Part shown: positions 46,015 through 61,100 of the stretch, in pieces
Layout: the number at the start of each line of letters is the position of its first letter
Numbering within the stretch: position 1 is the first letter of the stretch
Source of the DNA: Diplolepis rosae
Taxonomy: Eukaryota; Arthropoda; Insecta; Hymenoptera; Diplolepididae
NCBI GenBank assembly: GCA_030998225.1
Contig: JAPYXD010000382.1
Location: forward strand, 3,388,575-3,452,574
Length of the DNA stretch: 64,000 nt
Reading direction: 5' to 3'
Program-made: the position numbers and the translations under genes
Notes under the pieces: generated by a model
Told to the model about the DNA's origin: nothing
The model's database searches: none
The model's input: only the letters and a program-made list of their open reading frames with translations

Positions 46015-48150
46015 TTTGAAAGAGTTTGTGTTCGAATAAGAAAAAAGATCCGACAGATTATTATTTATGCGACCTGGTGTATGATCAAGAACAACGGGGC
46101 AATTAAAATGCATTGAAAGTTCTTTTTAAAGCTATTAATGTATAAATATAATAATAATACCTGCAAAGTATTGTTTTAGCAATATGGTGCATGATTCGAG
46201 GGCTCAAATCTTTACAACTGCAAAAGAATTTGTATTTGAAAGAGGTAGTGTTCGACTAAGAAAAATGTCACAGCAGATTAATATTTTAGTTACCAGGTGT
46301 ATGATCCTGAAAATCTGGGCAATTAAAATGCATTGTGAGTTGTTTTCATAACTATTAATGTATAAATATAAAGACAATTCCTGCAAAGTATTGTTTTAGC
46401 AATCTGGTGCATGATTTTGAGCATCGGAGTCTTTGCAACTGTAAAAGAATTTGTTCTTGAAAGAGTTAGTGTTCGAATAAGAAAAAAGATCCGCAGATTA
46501 TTATTTATGCGACCTGGTGCATGATCCTGAACAACGTGATCATTAAAATTGTATTTAAGTTGTCTTTATAACTATTAATGTATAAATATAAAACAATTTC
46601 TGTAAAGTATTGTTTTAATAATCTGGTGCATGATTTTGAGAATCGGAGTCTTTGAAACTGCAAAAGAATTTGTTTTTGAAAGAGTTAGTGTTCGAATAAG
46701 AAAAAAGATCCGACAGATTATTATTTTTGCGAACAGGTGCATGATCCTGAACAACGTGCTCATTAAAATTGTATTTAAGTTGTTTTTATAACTATTAATG
46801 TATTAATATAAAACAATTACTGGAAAATATTGCTCTAATATTCAGGTGCATGATTTTGAGCATCGGAGTCTTTGCAACTGCAAAATAATTTGTATTTGAA
46901 AGAGGTAGTGTTCGACTAAGAAAAAAGTTCCTACAGATTATTATCTAAGAGACCAGGTTTATGATACTGAACAACGTGCTCATTATAATTGTATTTTAAA
47001 TTGTTTTTATTACTATTAATGTATAAATATAAAACAATTTCTGTAAAGTATTGTTTCAATAATCTGGTGCATGATTTTGAGCATCGGAGTCTTTGAAACT
47101 GTAAAAAAATTTGTTTTTGAAAGAGTTTGTATTCGAATAAGAAAAAAGATCCGACAGATTATTATTTATGCGACCTGGTGTATGATCCAGAACAACGTGG
47201 CAAATAAAATGCATTGAAAGTTCTTTTTAAAGCTATTAATGTATAAATATAATAATAATACCTGCAAAGTATTGTTTTAGCAATATGGTGCATGATTCGA
47301 GGGCTCAAATCTTTACAACTGCAAAAGAATTTGTATTTGAAAGAGGTAGTCTTCGACTAAGAAAAATGTCCCAGCAGATTAATATTTTAGTTACCAGGTG
47401 TATGATCCTGAAAATCTGGGCAATTAAAATGCATTGTGAGTTGTTTTCATAACTATTAATGTATAAATATAAAGACAATTCCTGCAAAGTATTGTTTTAG
47501 CAATCTGGTGCATGATTTTGAGCATCGGAGTCTTTGCAACTGTAAAAGAATTTGTTCTTGAAAGAGTTAGTGTTCGTATAAGAAAAAATATCCGCAGATT
47601 ATTATTTATGCGACCTGGTGCATGATCCTGAACAACGTGATCATTAAAATTGTATTTAAGTTGTCTTTATAACTATTAATGTATAAATATAAAACAATTT
47701 CTGTAAAGTATTGTTTTAATAATCTGGTGCATGATTTTGAGAATCGGAGTCGTTGAAACTGCAAAAGAATTTGTTTTTGAAAGAGTTAGTGTTCGAATAA
47801 GAAAAAAGATCCGACAGATTATTATTTTTGCGAACAGGTGCATGTACCTGAACAACGTGCTCATTAAAATTGGATTTTGAGTTGTTTTTATAACTATTAA
47901 TGTATTAATATAAAACAATTACTGGAAAATATTGCTCTAATATTCAGGTGCATGATTTTGAGCATCGGAGTCTTTGCAACTGCAAAATAATTTGTATTTG
48001 AAAGAGGTAGTGTTCGACTAAGAAAAAAGTTCCTACAGATTATTATCTAAGAGACCAGGTTTATGATCCTGAACAACGTGCTCATTATAATTGTATTTTA
48101 AGTTGTTTTTATTTCTATTAATGTATAAATATAAAACAATTTCTGTAAAG
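46015..48150. repeat. Tandem 5-monomer duplication, 1101-bp period
   Basis: Markers at 46204 and 47305 and at 46575 and 47676 are 1101 bp apart, and intervening monomers correspond one to one. The marker monomer has GATTCGAGGGCTCAAATC. It also appears singly at 53933, 57246 and 62769, so parts of this unit have been copied elsewhere in the array. Confidence 0.8.
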
Positions 48151-50429
48151 TATTGTTTTAATAATTTGGTGCATGATTTTGAGCATCGGAGTCTTTGCAA
48201 CTGCAAAAGAATTTGTTTTTAAAGAGTTAGTGTTCGAATAAGAAAAAAGATCAGACAGATTATTATTTCTGCGACCAGGTGTATGAAACTGAACAACGTG
48301 CTCATTAAAATTGTATTTTTAGTTGTTTTTATAACTATTAATGTATAAATATAAAACAATTTCTGTGAAGTATTGTTTTAATAATCTGGTGCATGATTTT
48401 GAGCATCGGAGTCTTTGCAACTGTAAAAAAATTTGTTTTTGAAAGAGATAGTGTTCTAATAAGAAAAAAGTTCCGACAGATTATTATTTAAGAGACCAGG
48501 TTTATGATCCTGAACAACGGGATCATTAAAATTATATTTTATTTTGTTTTTATAACTATTAATATATAAGTATAAAAAAATTTCTGTAAATATTGTTTTA
48601 ATAATCTGGTGCATGATTTTGAGCATCGGAATCTTTGCAACTGCAAAAGAATTTGTTATTGAAAGAGTTAGTGTTCGAATAAGAAAAATGTTACAGCAGA
48701 TTATTATTTTAGCGAGCTGGTGTATGATCCTAAACAACGGGGCAATTAGAATGCATTGTAAGTTGTTTTCATAACTATTAATGTATAAATATGAAGGCAA
48801 TTCCAGCAAAGTATTGTTTTAGCAATCTGTAGCATGATTATTAGCATCGGAATCTTTGCAACTGCAAAAGAATTTGCATTTGAAAGAGGTAGTGTTGGAC
48901 TAAGAAAAATGTCCCAGCAGATTATTATTTTAGTGACCTGGTGTATGATCCTGAACAAGGAGGCAATTAAAATGTATAGTGAGTTGTTTTTAAAAATTGT
49001 TATGTATAAATATATAAACAATTCCTGCAAAGTATTTTTTTAGCAATCTGGTGCATGATTCAGGGGCAACGGCATCTCTGCAACTGTAAAAGAATTTGTT
49101 TTTTAAAGAGGTAGTCTTTGAACAAGAAACAAGTTCCGACAGATTATTATTTAAGAGACCAGGTATATGATCCTGAACAACGCGCTCATTATAATTGTAT
49201 TTTGAGTTGTTTTTATTACTATTAATGTATAAATATAAAACAATTTCTGTAAAGTATTGTTTCAATAATCTGGTGCATGATTTTGAGCATCGGAGTCTTT
49301 GAAACTGTAAAAAAATTTGTTTTTGAAAGAGATAGTGTTCTAATAAGAAAAAAGTTCCGACAGATTATTATTTAAGAGACCAGGTGTATGATGCTAAACA
49401 ACGGGGCAATTAGAATGCATTGAAAGTTGTTTTCATAACTATTAATGTATAAATATGAAGGCAATTCCAGCAAAGTATTGTTATAGCAATCTGTAGCATG
49501 ATTCTAGGCAACGGAATCTTTGCAACTGCAAAAGAATTTGTATTTGAAAGAGGTAGTGTTCGAATAAGAAAAATGTCCCAGCAGATTATTATTTATGCGA
49601 GCTGGTGTATGATCCTGAACATCGGGATCATTAAAAATTCCTTTTTAAGTTGTTTTTATAATTATTAATGTATAAATATAAAAACATTTCTGTAAAGTAT
49701 TGTTTCAATAATCTGGTGCATGATTTTGAGCATCGGAGTCTTTGCAACTGTAAAAAAATTTGTTTTTGAAAGAGATAGTGTTCTAATAAGAAAAAAGTTC
49801 CGACAGATTATTATTTAAGAGACCTGGTGTATGATCCTAAACAACGGGGCAATTAGAATGCATTGTAAGTTGTTTTCATAACTATTAATGTATAAATATG
49901 AAGGCAATTCCAGCAAAGTATTGTTATAGCAATCTGTAGCATGATTCTAGGCAACGGAATCTTTGCAACTGCAAAAGAATTTGCATTTGAAAGAGGTAGT
50001 GTTGGACTAAGAAAAATGTCCCAGCAGATTATTATTTTAGTGACCTGGTGTATGATCCTGAACAAGGAGGCAATTAAAATGTATAGTGAGTTGTTTTTAA
50101 AAATTGTTATGTATAAATATATAAACAATTCCTGCAAAGTATTTTTTTAGCAATCTGGTGCATGATTCTAGGCAACGGCATCTCTGCAACTGTAAAAGAA
50201 TTTGTTTTTTAAAGAGGTAGTCTTTGAACAAGAAACAAGTTCCGACAGATTATTATTTAAGAGACCAGGTATATGATCCTGAACAACGCGCTCATTATAA
50301 TTGTATTTTAAGTTGTTTTTATTACTATTAATGTATAAATATAAAACAATTTCTGTAAAGTATTGTTTTAATAATTTGGTGCATGATTTTGAGCATCGGA
50401 GTCTTTGCAACTGCAAAAGAATTTGTTTT

Positions 50430-52185
50430 TGAAAGAGTTAGTGTTCGAATAAGGAAAAAGATCAGACAGATTATTATTTATGCGACCTGGCGTATAAACC
50501 TGAACAACGTGCTCATTAAAATTGTATTTTAAGTTGTTATTATAACTATTAATGTATAAATATAAAACAATTTCTGTAAAGTATTGTTTTAATAATTTGG
50601 TGCATGATTTTGAGCATCGGAATCTTTGCAACTGCAAATAATTTGTATTTGAAAGAGGTAGTGTTCGACTAAGAAAAATGTCCCAGCAGATTATTATTTA
50701 TGCGAAATGTGTATGATCCTGAACAACGGGATCATTAAAAATTCCTTCTTAAGTTGTTTTTATAATTACTAATGTATAAATATAAAAACATTTCTGTAAT
50801 GTATTGTTTTAATAATCTGGTGCATGATTTTGAGCATCGGAATCTTTGCAACTGCAAAAGAATTTGTTTTTGAAAGAGATAGTTTTCTAATAAGAAAAAA
50901 GATCCGACAGATTATTATTTATGCGACCTGGTGCATGATCCTGAACAACGTGCTCATTAAAATTATATTTTAAGTTGTCTTTATAACTATTAATGTATAA
51001 ATATAAAACAATTTTTGTAAAGTATTGTTTTAATAATCTAGTGCATGATTTTGAGAATCGGAGTCTTTGAAACTGCAAAAGAATTTTTTTTTGAAAGAGT
51101 TAGTGTTCGAATAAGAAAAAAGATCAGACAGATTATTATTTATGCGACCTGGTGCATGATCCTGAACAACGTGCTCATTAAAATAGTATTTTAAGTTGTC
51201 TTTATAACTGTTAATGTATAAATATAAAAAAAATTCTGTAAAGTATTGTTTTAATAATCTGGTGCATGATTTTGAGAATCGGAGTCTTTGAAACTGCAAA
51301 AGAATTTGTTTTTGAAAGAGTTAGTGTTCGAATAAGAAAAAAGATCCGACAGATTATTATTTATGCGACCTGGTGTATAAACCTGAACAACGTGCTCATT
51401 AAAATTGTATTTTAAGTTGTTATTATAACTATTAATGTATAAATATAAAACAATTTCTGTAAAGTATTGTTTTAATAATTTGGTGCATGATTTTGAGCAT
51501 CGGAATCTTTGCAACTGCAAATAATTTGTATTTGAAAGAGGTAGTGTTCGACTAAGAAAAATGTCCCAGCAGATTATTATTTATGCGAAATGTGTATGAT
51601 CCTGAACAACGGGATCATTAAAAATTCCTTCTTAAGTTGTTTTTATAATTACTAATGTATAAATATAAAAACATTTCTGTAATGTATTGTTTTAATAATC
51701 TGGTGCATGATTTTGAGCATCGGAATCTTTGCAACTGCAAAAGAATTTGTTTTTGAAAGAGATAGTTTTCTAATAAGAAAAAAGATCCGACAGATTATTA
51801 TTTATGCGACCTGGTGCATGATCCTGAACAACGTGCTCATTAAAATTATATTTTAAGTTGTCTTTATAACTATTAATGTATAAATATAAAACAATTTTTG
51901 TAAAGTATTGTTTTAATAATCTAGTGCATGATTTTGAGAATCGGAGTCTTTGAAACTGCAAAAGAATTTGTTTTTGAAAGAGTTAGTGTTCGAATAAGAA
52001 AAAAGATCAGACAGATTATTATTTATGCGACCTGGTGCATGATCCTGAACAACGTGCTCATTAAAATAGTATTTTAAGTTGTCTTTATAACTGTTAATGT
52101 ATAAATATAAAAAAAATTCTGTAAAGTATTGTTTTAATAATCTGGTGCATGATTTTGAGAATCGGAGTCTTTGAAACTGCAAAAG
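50430..52185. repeat. Tandem 4-monomer duplication, 883-bp period
   Basis: Four-monomer units 50430-51299 and 51313-52182 match closely with shift 883 bp. Shared markers include GTATAAACCTGAACAACGTG and ATTCCTTCTTAAGTTG. A partial third copy follows from ~52255. Substitutions between units are few, so this is a recent local duplication. Confidence 0.82.
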
Positions 52186-55100
52186 AATTTGTTTTTGAAA
52201 GAGTTAGTGTTCGAATAAGAAAAAAGATCCGACAGATTATTATTTATGCGACCTGGTGCATGATCCTGAACAACGGGATCATTAAAAATTCCTTCTTAAG
52301 TTGTTTTTATAATTACTAATGTATAAATATAAAAACATTTCTGTAATGTATTGTTTTAATAATCTGGTGCATGATTTTGAGCATCGGAATCTTTGCAACT
52401 TCAAAAGAATTTGTTTTTGAAAGAGATAGTTTTCTAATAAGAAAAAAGATCCGACAGATTATTATTTATGCGACCTGGTGCATGATCCTGAACAACGTGC
52501 TCATTAAAATAGTATTTTAAGTTGTCTTTATAACTATTAATGTATAAATATAAAACAATTTCTGTAAAGTATTGTTTTAATAATCTAGTGCATGATTTTG
52601 AGAATCGGAGTCTTTGCAACTGCAAAAGAATTTGTTCTTGAAATAGTTAGTGTACGAATAAGAAAAAAGATACCACAGATTAATACTTATGCGATCTGGT
52701 GCATGATCCTGAACAACTTGCTCATTAAAATAGTATTTTATTTTGTTTTTATGAATATTAATGTATAAGTATAAAATAATTTCTGTAAAGTATTGTTTTA
52801 ATAATCTGGTGCATGATTTTGAGCATCGGAGTCTTTGAAACTGCAAAAGAATTTGTTTTTGAAAGAGTTAGTGTTCGAATAAGAAAAAAGATCCGACAGA
52901 TTATTATTTTTGCGAACAGGTGCATGAACCTGAACAACGTGCTCATTAAAATTGGATTTTGAGTTGTTTTTTATAACTATTAATGTATTAATATAAAACA
53001 ATTACTGGAAAATATTGCTCTAATATTCAGGTGCATGATTTTGAGCATCGGAGTCTTTGCAACTGCAAAATAATTTGTATTTGAAAGAGGTAGTGTTCGA
53101 CTAAGAAAAATGTTCCAGCATATTATTATTTATGCGACCTGGTGTATGATCCTGAACAACGGGATCATTAAAAATTCCTTTTTAAGTTGTCTTTATAATT
53201 ATTAATGTATAAATATAAAAACATTTCTGTAAAGTATTGTTTTAATAATCTGGTGCATGATTTTGAGCATCGGAGTCTTTGCAACTGCAAAAGAATTTGT
53301 TCTTGAAAGAGTTAGTGTACGAATAAGAAAAAAGATCCCACAGATTAATACTTATGCGATCTGGTGCATGATCCTGAACAACGAGATCATTAAAATTGTA
53401 TTTTATTTTGTTTTTATGAATATTAATGTATAAGTATAAAACAATTTCTGTAAAGTATTGTTTCAATAATCTGGTGCATGATTTTGAGAATCGGAGTCTT
53501 TGAAACTGCAAAAGAATTTGTTTTTGAAAGAGTTAGTGTCCGAATAAGAAAAAAGATCCCTCAGATTATTACTTATGCGATCTGGTGCATGATCCTGAAC
53601 AACGAGATCATTAAAATTGTATTTTATTTTGTTTTTATGAATATTAATGTATAAGTATAAAACAATTTCTGTAAAGTATTGTTTCAATAATCTGGTGCAT
53701 GATTTTGAGAATCGGAGTCTTTGCAACTGCAAAAGAATTTGTTTTTGAAAGAGTTTGTGTTCGAATAAGAAAAAAGATCCGACAGATTATTATTTATGCG
53801 ACCTGGTGTATGATCAAGAACAACGGGGCAATTAAAATGCATTGAAAGTTCTTTTTAAAGCTATTAATGTATAAATATAATAATAATAACTGCAAAGTAT
53901 TGTTTTAGCAATATGGTGCATGATTCGAGGGCTCAAATCTTTACAACTGCAAAAGAATTTGTATTTGAAAGAGGTAGTGTTCGACTAAGAAAAATGTCCC
54001 AGCAGATTAATATTTTAGTTACCAGGTGTATGATCCTGAAAATCTGGGCAATTAAAATGCATTGTGAGTTGTTTTCATAACTATTAATGTATAAATATAA
54101 AGACAATTCCTGCAAAGTATTGTTTTAGCAATCTGGTGCATGATTTTGAGCATCGGAGTCTTTGCAACTGTAAAAGAATTTGTTCTTGAAAGAGTTAGTG
54201 TTCGAATAAGAAAAAAGATCCGCAGATTATTATTTATGCGAACAGGTGCATGAACCTGAACAACGTGCTCATTAAAATTGGATTTTGAGTTGTTTTTATA
54301 ACTATTAATGTATTAATATAAAACAATTACTGGAAAATATTGCTCTAATAATCTGGTGCATGATTTTGAGCATCGGAGTCTTTGCACCTGCAAAATAATT
54401 TGTATTTGAAAGAGGCAGTGTTCGAGTAAGAAAAATGTTTCAGCAGATTATTATTTTAGCGACCTGGTGTATGAACCTGAACAACGGGGCAATTAAAATG
54501 CATTGTAAGTTGTTTTTATAATTATTAATGTATAAATATAAAGACAATTCCAGAAAAGTATTGTTATAGCAATCTGTAGCATGATTCTTGGCAATGTAAT
54601 CTTTGCAACTGCAAAATAATTTGTATTTAAAAGAGGTAGTGGTCGACTAGGAAAAATGTTCCAGCAGATTATTATTTATGCGACCTGGTGCATGATCCTG
54701 AACATCGGGATCATTCAAAATTCCTTTTTAAGTTGTTTTTATAACTATTAATATATAAATATTAATAAATTTCTGTAAATATTGTTTTAATAATCTGGTG
54801 CATGATTTTGAGCATCGGAATCTTTGCAACTGCAAAAGAATTTGTTATTGAAAGAGTTAGTGTTCGAATAAGAAAAATGTTACAGCAGATTATTATTTTA
54901 GCGAGCTGGTGTATGATCCTAAACAACGGGGCAATTAGAATGCATTGTAAGTTGTTTTCATAACTATTAATGTATAAATATGAAGGCAATTCCAGCAAAG
55001 TATTGTTATAGCAATCTGTAGCATGATTCTAGGCAACGGAATCTTTGCAACTGCAAAAGAATTTGCATTTGAAAGAGGTAGTGTTGGACTAAGAAAAATG

Positions 55101-58100
55101 TCCCAGCAGATTATTATTTTAGTGACCTGGTGTATGATCCTGAACAAGGAGGCAATTAAAATGTATAGTGAGTTGTTTTTTAAAACTAGTTATGTATAAA
55201 TATATAAACAATTCCTGCAAAGTATTTTTTTAGCAATCTGGTGCATGATTCAGGGGCAACGGAATCTCTGCAACTGTAAAAGAATTTGTTTTTAAAGAGG
55301 TAGTCTTTGAACAAGAAACAAGTTCCGACAGATTATTATTTAAGAGACCAGGTATATGATCCTGAACAACGCGCTCATTTTAATTGTATTTTAAGTTGTT
55401 TTTATTACTATTAATGTATAAATATAAAACAATTTCTGTAAAGTATTGTTTTAATAATTTGGTGCATGATTTTGAGCATCGGAGTCTTTGCAACTGCAAA
55501 AGAATATGTTTTTGAAAGAGTTAGTGTTCGAATAAGAAAAAAGATCAGACAGATTATTATTTATGCGACCTGGCGTATAAACCTGAACAACGTTCTCATT
55601 AAAATTGTATTTTAAGTTGTTATTATGACTATTAATGTATAAATATATAACAATTTCTGTAAAGTATTGTTTTAATAATTTGGTGCATGATTTTGAGCAT
55701 CGGAGTCTTTGCAACTGCAAATAATTTGTATTTGAAAGAGGTAGTGTTCGACTAAGAAAAATGTCCCAGCAGATTATTATTTATGCGAAATGTGTATGAT
55801 CCTGAACAACGGGATCATTAAAAATTCCTTTTTAAGTTGTTTTTATAATTACTAATGTATAAATATAAAAACATTTCTGTAATGTATTGTTTTAATAATC
55901 TGGTGCATGATTTTGAGCATCGGAATCTTTGCAACTGCAAAAGAATTTGTTTTTGAAAGAGATAGTGTTCTAATAAGAAAAAAGATCAGACAGATTATTA
56001 TTTATGCGACCTGGTGCATGATCTTGAACAACGTACTCATTAAAATTATATTTTAAGTTGTCTTCATAACTATTAATGTATAAATATAAAACAATTTTTG
56101 TAAAGTATTGTTTTAATAATCTAGTGCATGATATTGAGAAACGGAGTCTTTGAAACTGCAGAAGAATTTTTTTTTGAATTAGCTAGTTTTCGAATAAGAA
56201 AAAATATCCTACAGTTTATTATTTATGCGACCTGGTGCATGATCCTGAACAACGTGCTCATTAAAATAGTATTTTAAGTTGTCTTTATAACTATTAATTT
56301 ATAAATATAAAAAAATTTCTGTAAAGTATTGTTTTAATAATCTGGTGCATGATTTTGAGAATCGGAGTGTTTGAAACTGCAAAAGAATTTGTTTTTGAAA
56401 GAGTTATTGTTCGAATAAGAAAAAAGATCCGACAGATTATTATTTATGCGACCTGGTGCATGATCCTGAACAACGTGCTCATTAAAATAGTATTTTAAGT
56501 TGTCTTTATAACTGTTAATGTATAAATATAAAAAAAATTCTGTAAAGTATTGTTTTAATAATCTGGTGCATGATTTTGAGAATCGGAGTCTTTGAAACTG
56601 CAAAAGAATTTGTTTTTGAAAGAGTTAGTGTTCGAATAAGAAAAAAGATCCAGCAGATTACTATTTATGCGACATGGTGTATGATCCTGAACAACGTGCT
56701 CATTATAATTGTATTTTAAGTAGTTATTATAATTATTAATGTATAAATATAAAACAATTTCTGTAAAGTATTGTTTTAATATTTTGGTGCATGATTTTGA
56801 GAATCGGAGTCTTTGAAACTGCAAAAGAATTTGTTTTTGAAAGAGTTAGTGTTCGAATAAGAAAAAAGATCCCACAGATTATTATTTATGCGACCTGGTG
56901 AATGATCCTGAACAACTTGTTCATTAAAATAGTATTTTAAGTTGTCTTTATAACTATTAATGTATAAATATAAAACAATTTCTGTAAAGTATTGTTTTAA
57001 TAATCTGGTGCATGATTTTGAGAATCGGAGTATTTGAAACTGCAAAAGAATTTGTTTTTGAAAGAGTTAGTGTTCGAATAAGAAAAGAGATACAACAGAT
57101 TATTATTTATGCGACCTGGTGTATGATCCAGAACAACGTGGCAAATAAAATGCATTGAAAGTTCTTTTTAAAGCTATTAATGTATAAATATAATAATAAT
57201 ACCTGCAAAGTATTGTTTTAGCAATATGGTGCATGATTCGAGGGCTCAAATCTTTACAACTGCAAAAGAATTTGTATTTGAAAGAGGTAGTGTTCGACTA
57301 AGAAAAATGTCACAGCAGATTAATATTTTAGTTACCAGGTGTATGATCCTGAAAAACGGGGCAATTAAAATGCATTGTGAGTTGTTTTCATAACTATTAA
57401 TGTATAAATATAAAGACAATTCCTGCAAAGTATTGTTTTAGCAATCTGGTGCATGATTTTGAGAATCGGAGTCTTTGAAACTGCAAAAGAATTTGTTTTT
57501 GAAAGAGTTAGTGTTCGAATAATAAAAAAGATCCGACAGATTATTATTTATGCGAACAGGTGCATGAACCTGAACAACGTGCTCATTAAAATTGGATTTT
57601 GAGTTGTTTTTATAACTATTAATGTATTAATATAAAACAATTACTAGAAAATATTGCTCTAATATTCAGGTGCATGATTTTGAGCATCGGAGTCTTTGCA
57701 ACTGCAAAATAATTTGTATTTGAAAGAGGTAGTGTTCGACTAAGAAAAATGTTCCAGCAGATTATTATTTATGCGACCTGGTGTATGATCCTGAACATCG
57801 GGATCATTAAAAATTCCTTTTTAAGTTGTTTTTATAATTATTAATGTATAAATATAAAAACATTTCTGTAAAGTATTGTTTCAATAATCTGGTGCATGAT
57901 TTTGAGCATCGATGTCTTTGCAACTGAAAAGAATTTGTTTTTAAAAGAGATAGTGTTCGAAAAAGAAAAAAATTCCGACAGATTATTATTTATGCAACCA
58001 GGTTTATTATCCTGAACAACGGGATCATTAAAATTATATTTTATTTTGTTTTTATAACTATTAATATATAAGTATAAAAAAATTTCTGTAAATATTGTTT

Positions 58101-61100
58101 TAATAATCTGGTGCATGATTTTGAGCATCGGAATCTTTGCAACTGCAAAAGAATTTGTTTTTGAAAGAGATAGTGTTCGAGTAAGAAAAATGTTTCAGCA
58201 GATTATTATTTTAGCGACCTGGTGTATGATCCTGAACAACGGGGCAATTAAAATGCATTGTAAGTTCTTTTTAAAGCTATTAATGTATAAATATAATAAT
58301 AATTCCTGCAAAGTATTGTTTTAGGAATCTGGTGCATGATTCGAGGCAACGGAATCTGTACAACTGCAAAAGAATTTGTATTTGAAAGAGGTAGTGTTCG
58401 ACTAAGAAAAATGTCCCAGCAGATTAATATTTTAGTTACCAGGTGTATGATCCTGAACAACGGGATCATTAAAAATTCCTTTTTAAGTTGTTTTTATAAT
58501 TATTAATGTATAAATATAAAACAATTTCTGTAAAGTATTGTTTTAATAACCTGGTGCATGATTTTGAGCATCGGAGTCTTTGCAACTGCAAAAGAATTTG
58601 TTTTTGAAAGAGTTAGTGTCCGAATAAGAAATAAGATCAGACAGATTATTATTTATGCGACCTGGTGCATGATCCTGAACAACGTGCTCATTAAAATAGT
58701 ATTTTAAGTTGTCTTTATAACTATTAATTTATAGATATAAAAAAATTTCTGTAAAGTATTGTTTTAATAATCTGGTGCATGATTTTGAGAATCGGAGTGT
58801 CCAAAACTGCAAAAGAATTTGTTTTTGAAAGAGTTAGTGTTCGAATAAGAAAAAAGATCCGACAGATTATTATTTATGCGACCTGGTGCATGATCCTGAA
58901 CAACGTGCTCATTAAAATAGTATTTTAATTTGTCTTTATAACTATTAATGTATAAATATAAAAAAATTTCTGTAAAGTATTGTTTTAATAATCTGGTGCA
59001 TGATTTTGAGAATCGGAGTCTTAGAAACTGAAAAAGAATTTGTTTTTGAAAGAGTTAGTGTTCGAATAAGAAAAAAGATCCGACAGATTATTATTTATGC
59101 GACCTGGTGCATGATCCTGAACAACGTGCTCATTAAAATAGTATTTTAAGTTGTCTTTATAACTATTAATGTATAAATATAAAAAAAATTCTGTAAAGTA
59201 TTGTTTTAATAATCTGGTGCATGATTTTGAGAATCGGAGTCTTTGAAACTGCAAAAGAATTTGTTTTTGAAAGAGTTAGTGTTCGAATAAGAAAAAAGAT
59301 CCGACAGATTATTATTTATGCGACCTGGTGCATGATCCTGAACAACGTGCTCATTAAAATTGTATTTAAGTTGTTTTTATAACTATTAATGTATTAATAT
59401 AAGAAAATTTCTGTAAATTATTGTTTTAATAATCTGGTGCATGTTTTTGAGAATCGGAGTCTTTGGAACTGCAAAAGAAATTGTTTTTGAAAGAGTTAGT
59501 GTTCGAATAAGAAAAAAGATCCGACAGATTATTATTTTTGCGAACAGGTGCATGAACCTGAACAACGTGCTCATTAAAATTGGATTTTGAGTTGTTTTTA
59601 TAACTATTAATGTATTAATATAAAACAATTACTGGAAAATATTGCTCTAATATTCAGGTGCATGATTTTGAGCATCGGATTCTTTGCAACTGCAAAAGAA
59701 TTTGTATTTGAAAGAGGTAGTGTTCGACTAAGAAAAATGTTCCAGCAGATTATTATTTATGCGACCTGGTGTATGATCCTGAACATCGGGATCATTAAAA
59801 ATTCCTTTTTAAGTTGTTTTTATAATTATTAATGTATAAATATAAAAACATTTCTGTAAAGTATTGTTTCAATAATCTGGTGCATGATTTTGAGCATCGG
59901 AGTCTTTGCAACTGTAAAAAAATTTGATTTTGAAAGAGATAGTGTTCTAATAAGAAAAAAGTTCCGACAGATTATTATTTAAGAGACCAGGTTTATGATC
60001 CTGAACAACGTGCTCATTATAATTGTATTTTAAGTTGTTTTTATTTCTATTAATGTATAAATATAAAACAATTTCTGTAAAGTATTGTTTTAATAATCTG
60101 GTGCATGATTTTGAGCATCGGAGTCTTTGCAACTGCAAAAGAATTTGTTTTTGAAAGAGTTAGTGTTCGAATAAGGAAAAAGATCAGACAGATTATTATT
60201 TATGCGACCTGGCGTATAAACCTGAACAACGTGCTCATTAAAATTGTATTTTAAGTTGTTATTATAACTATTAATGTATAAATATAAAACAATTTCTGTA
60301 AAGTATTGTTTTAATAATTTGGAGCATGATTTTGAGCATCGGAATCTTTGCAACTGCAAAAGAATTTGTTTTTGAAAGAGATAGTTTTCTAATAAGAAAA
60401 AAGATCCGACAGATTATTATTTATGCGACCTGGTGAATGATCCTGAACAACTTGCTCATTAAAATAGTATTTTAAGTTGTCTTTATAACTATTAATGTAT
60501 AAATATAAAAAAAATTCTGTAAAGTATTGTTTTAATAATCTGGTGCATGATTTTGAGCATCGGATTCTTTGCAACTGCAAAATAATTTGTATTTGAAAGA
60601 GGTAGTGTTCGACTAAGAAAAATGTTCCAGCAGATTATTATTTATGCGACCTGGTGTATGATCCTGAACAACGGGGCAATTAGAATGCATTGAAAGTTGT
60701 TTTCATAACTATTAATGTATAAATATGAAGGCAATTCCAGCAAAGTATTGTTATAGCAATCTGTAGCATGATTCTAGGCAACGGAATCTTTGCAACTGCA
60801 AAAGAATTTGCATTTGAAAGAGGTAGTGTTGGACTAAGAAAAATGTCCCAGCAGATTATTATTTTAGTGACCTGGTGTATGATCCTGAACAAGGAGGCAA
60901 TTAAAATGTATAGTGAGTTGTTTTTAAAAATTGTTATGTATAAATATATAAACAATTCCTGCAAAGTATTTTTTTAGCAATCTGGTGCATGATTCTAGGC
61001 AACGGCATCTCTGCAACTGTAAAAGAATTTGTTTTTTAAAGAGGTAGTCTTTGAACAAGAAACAAGTTCCGACAGATTATTATTTAAGAGACCAGGTATA

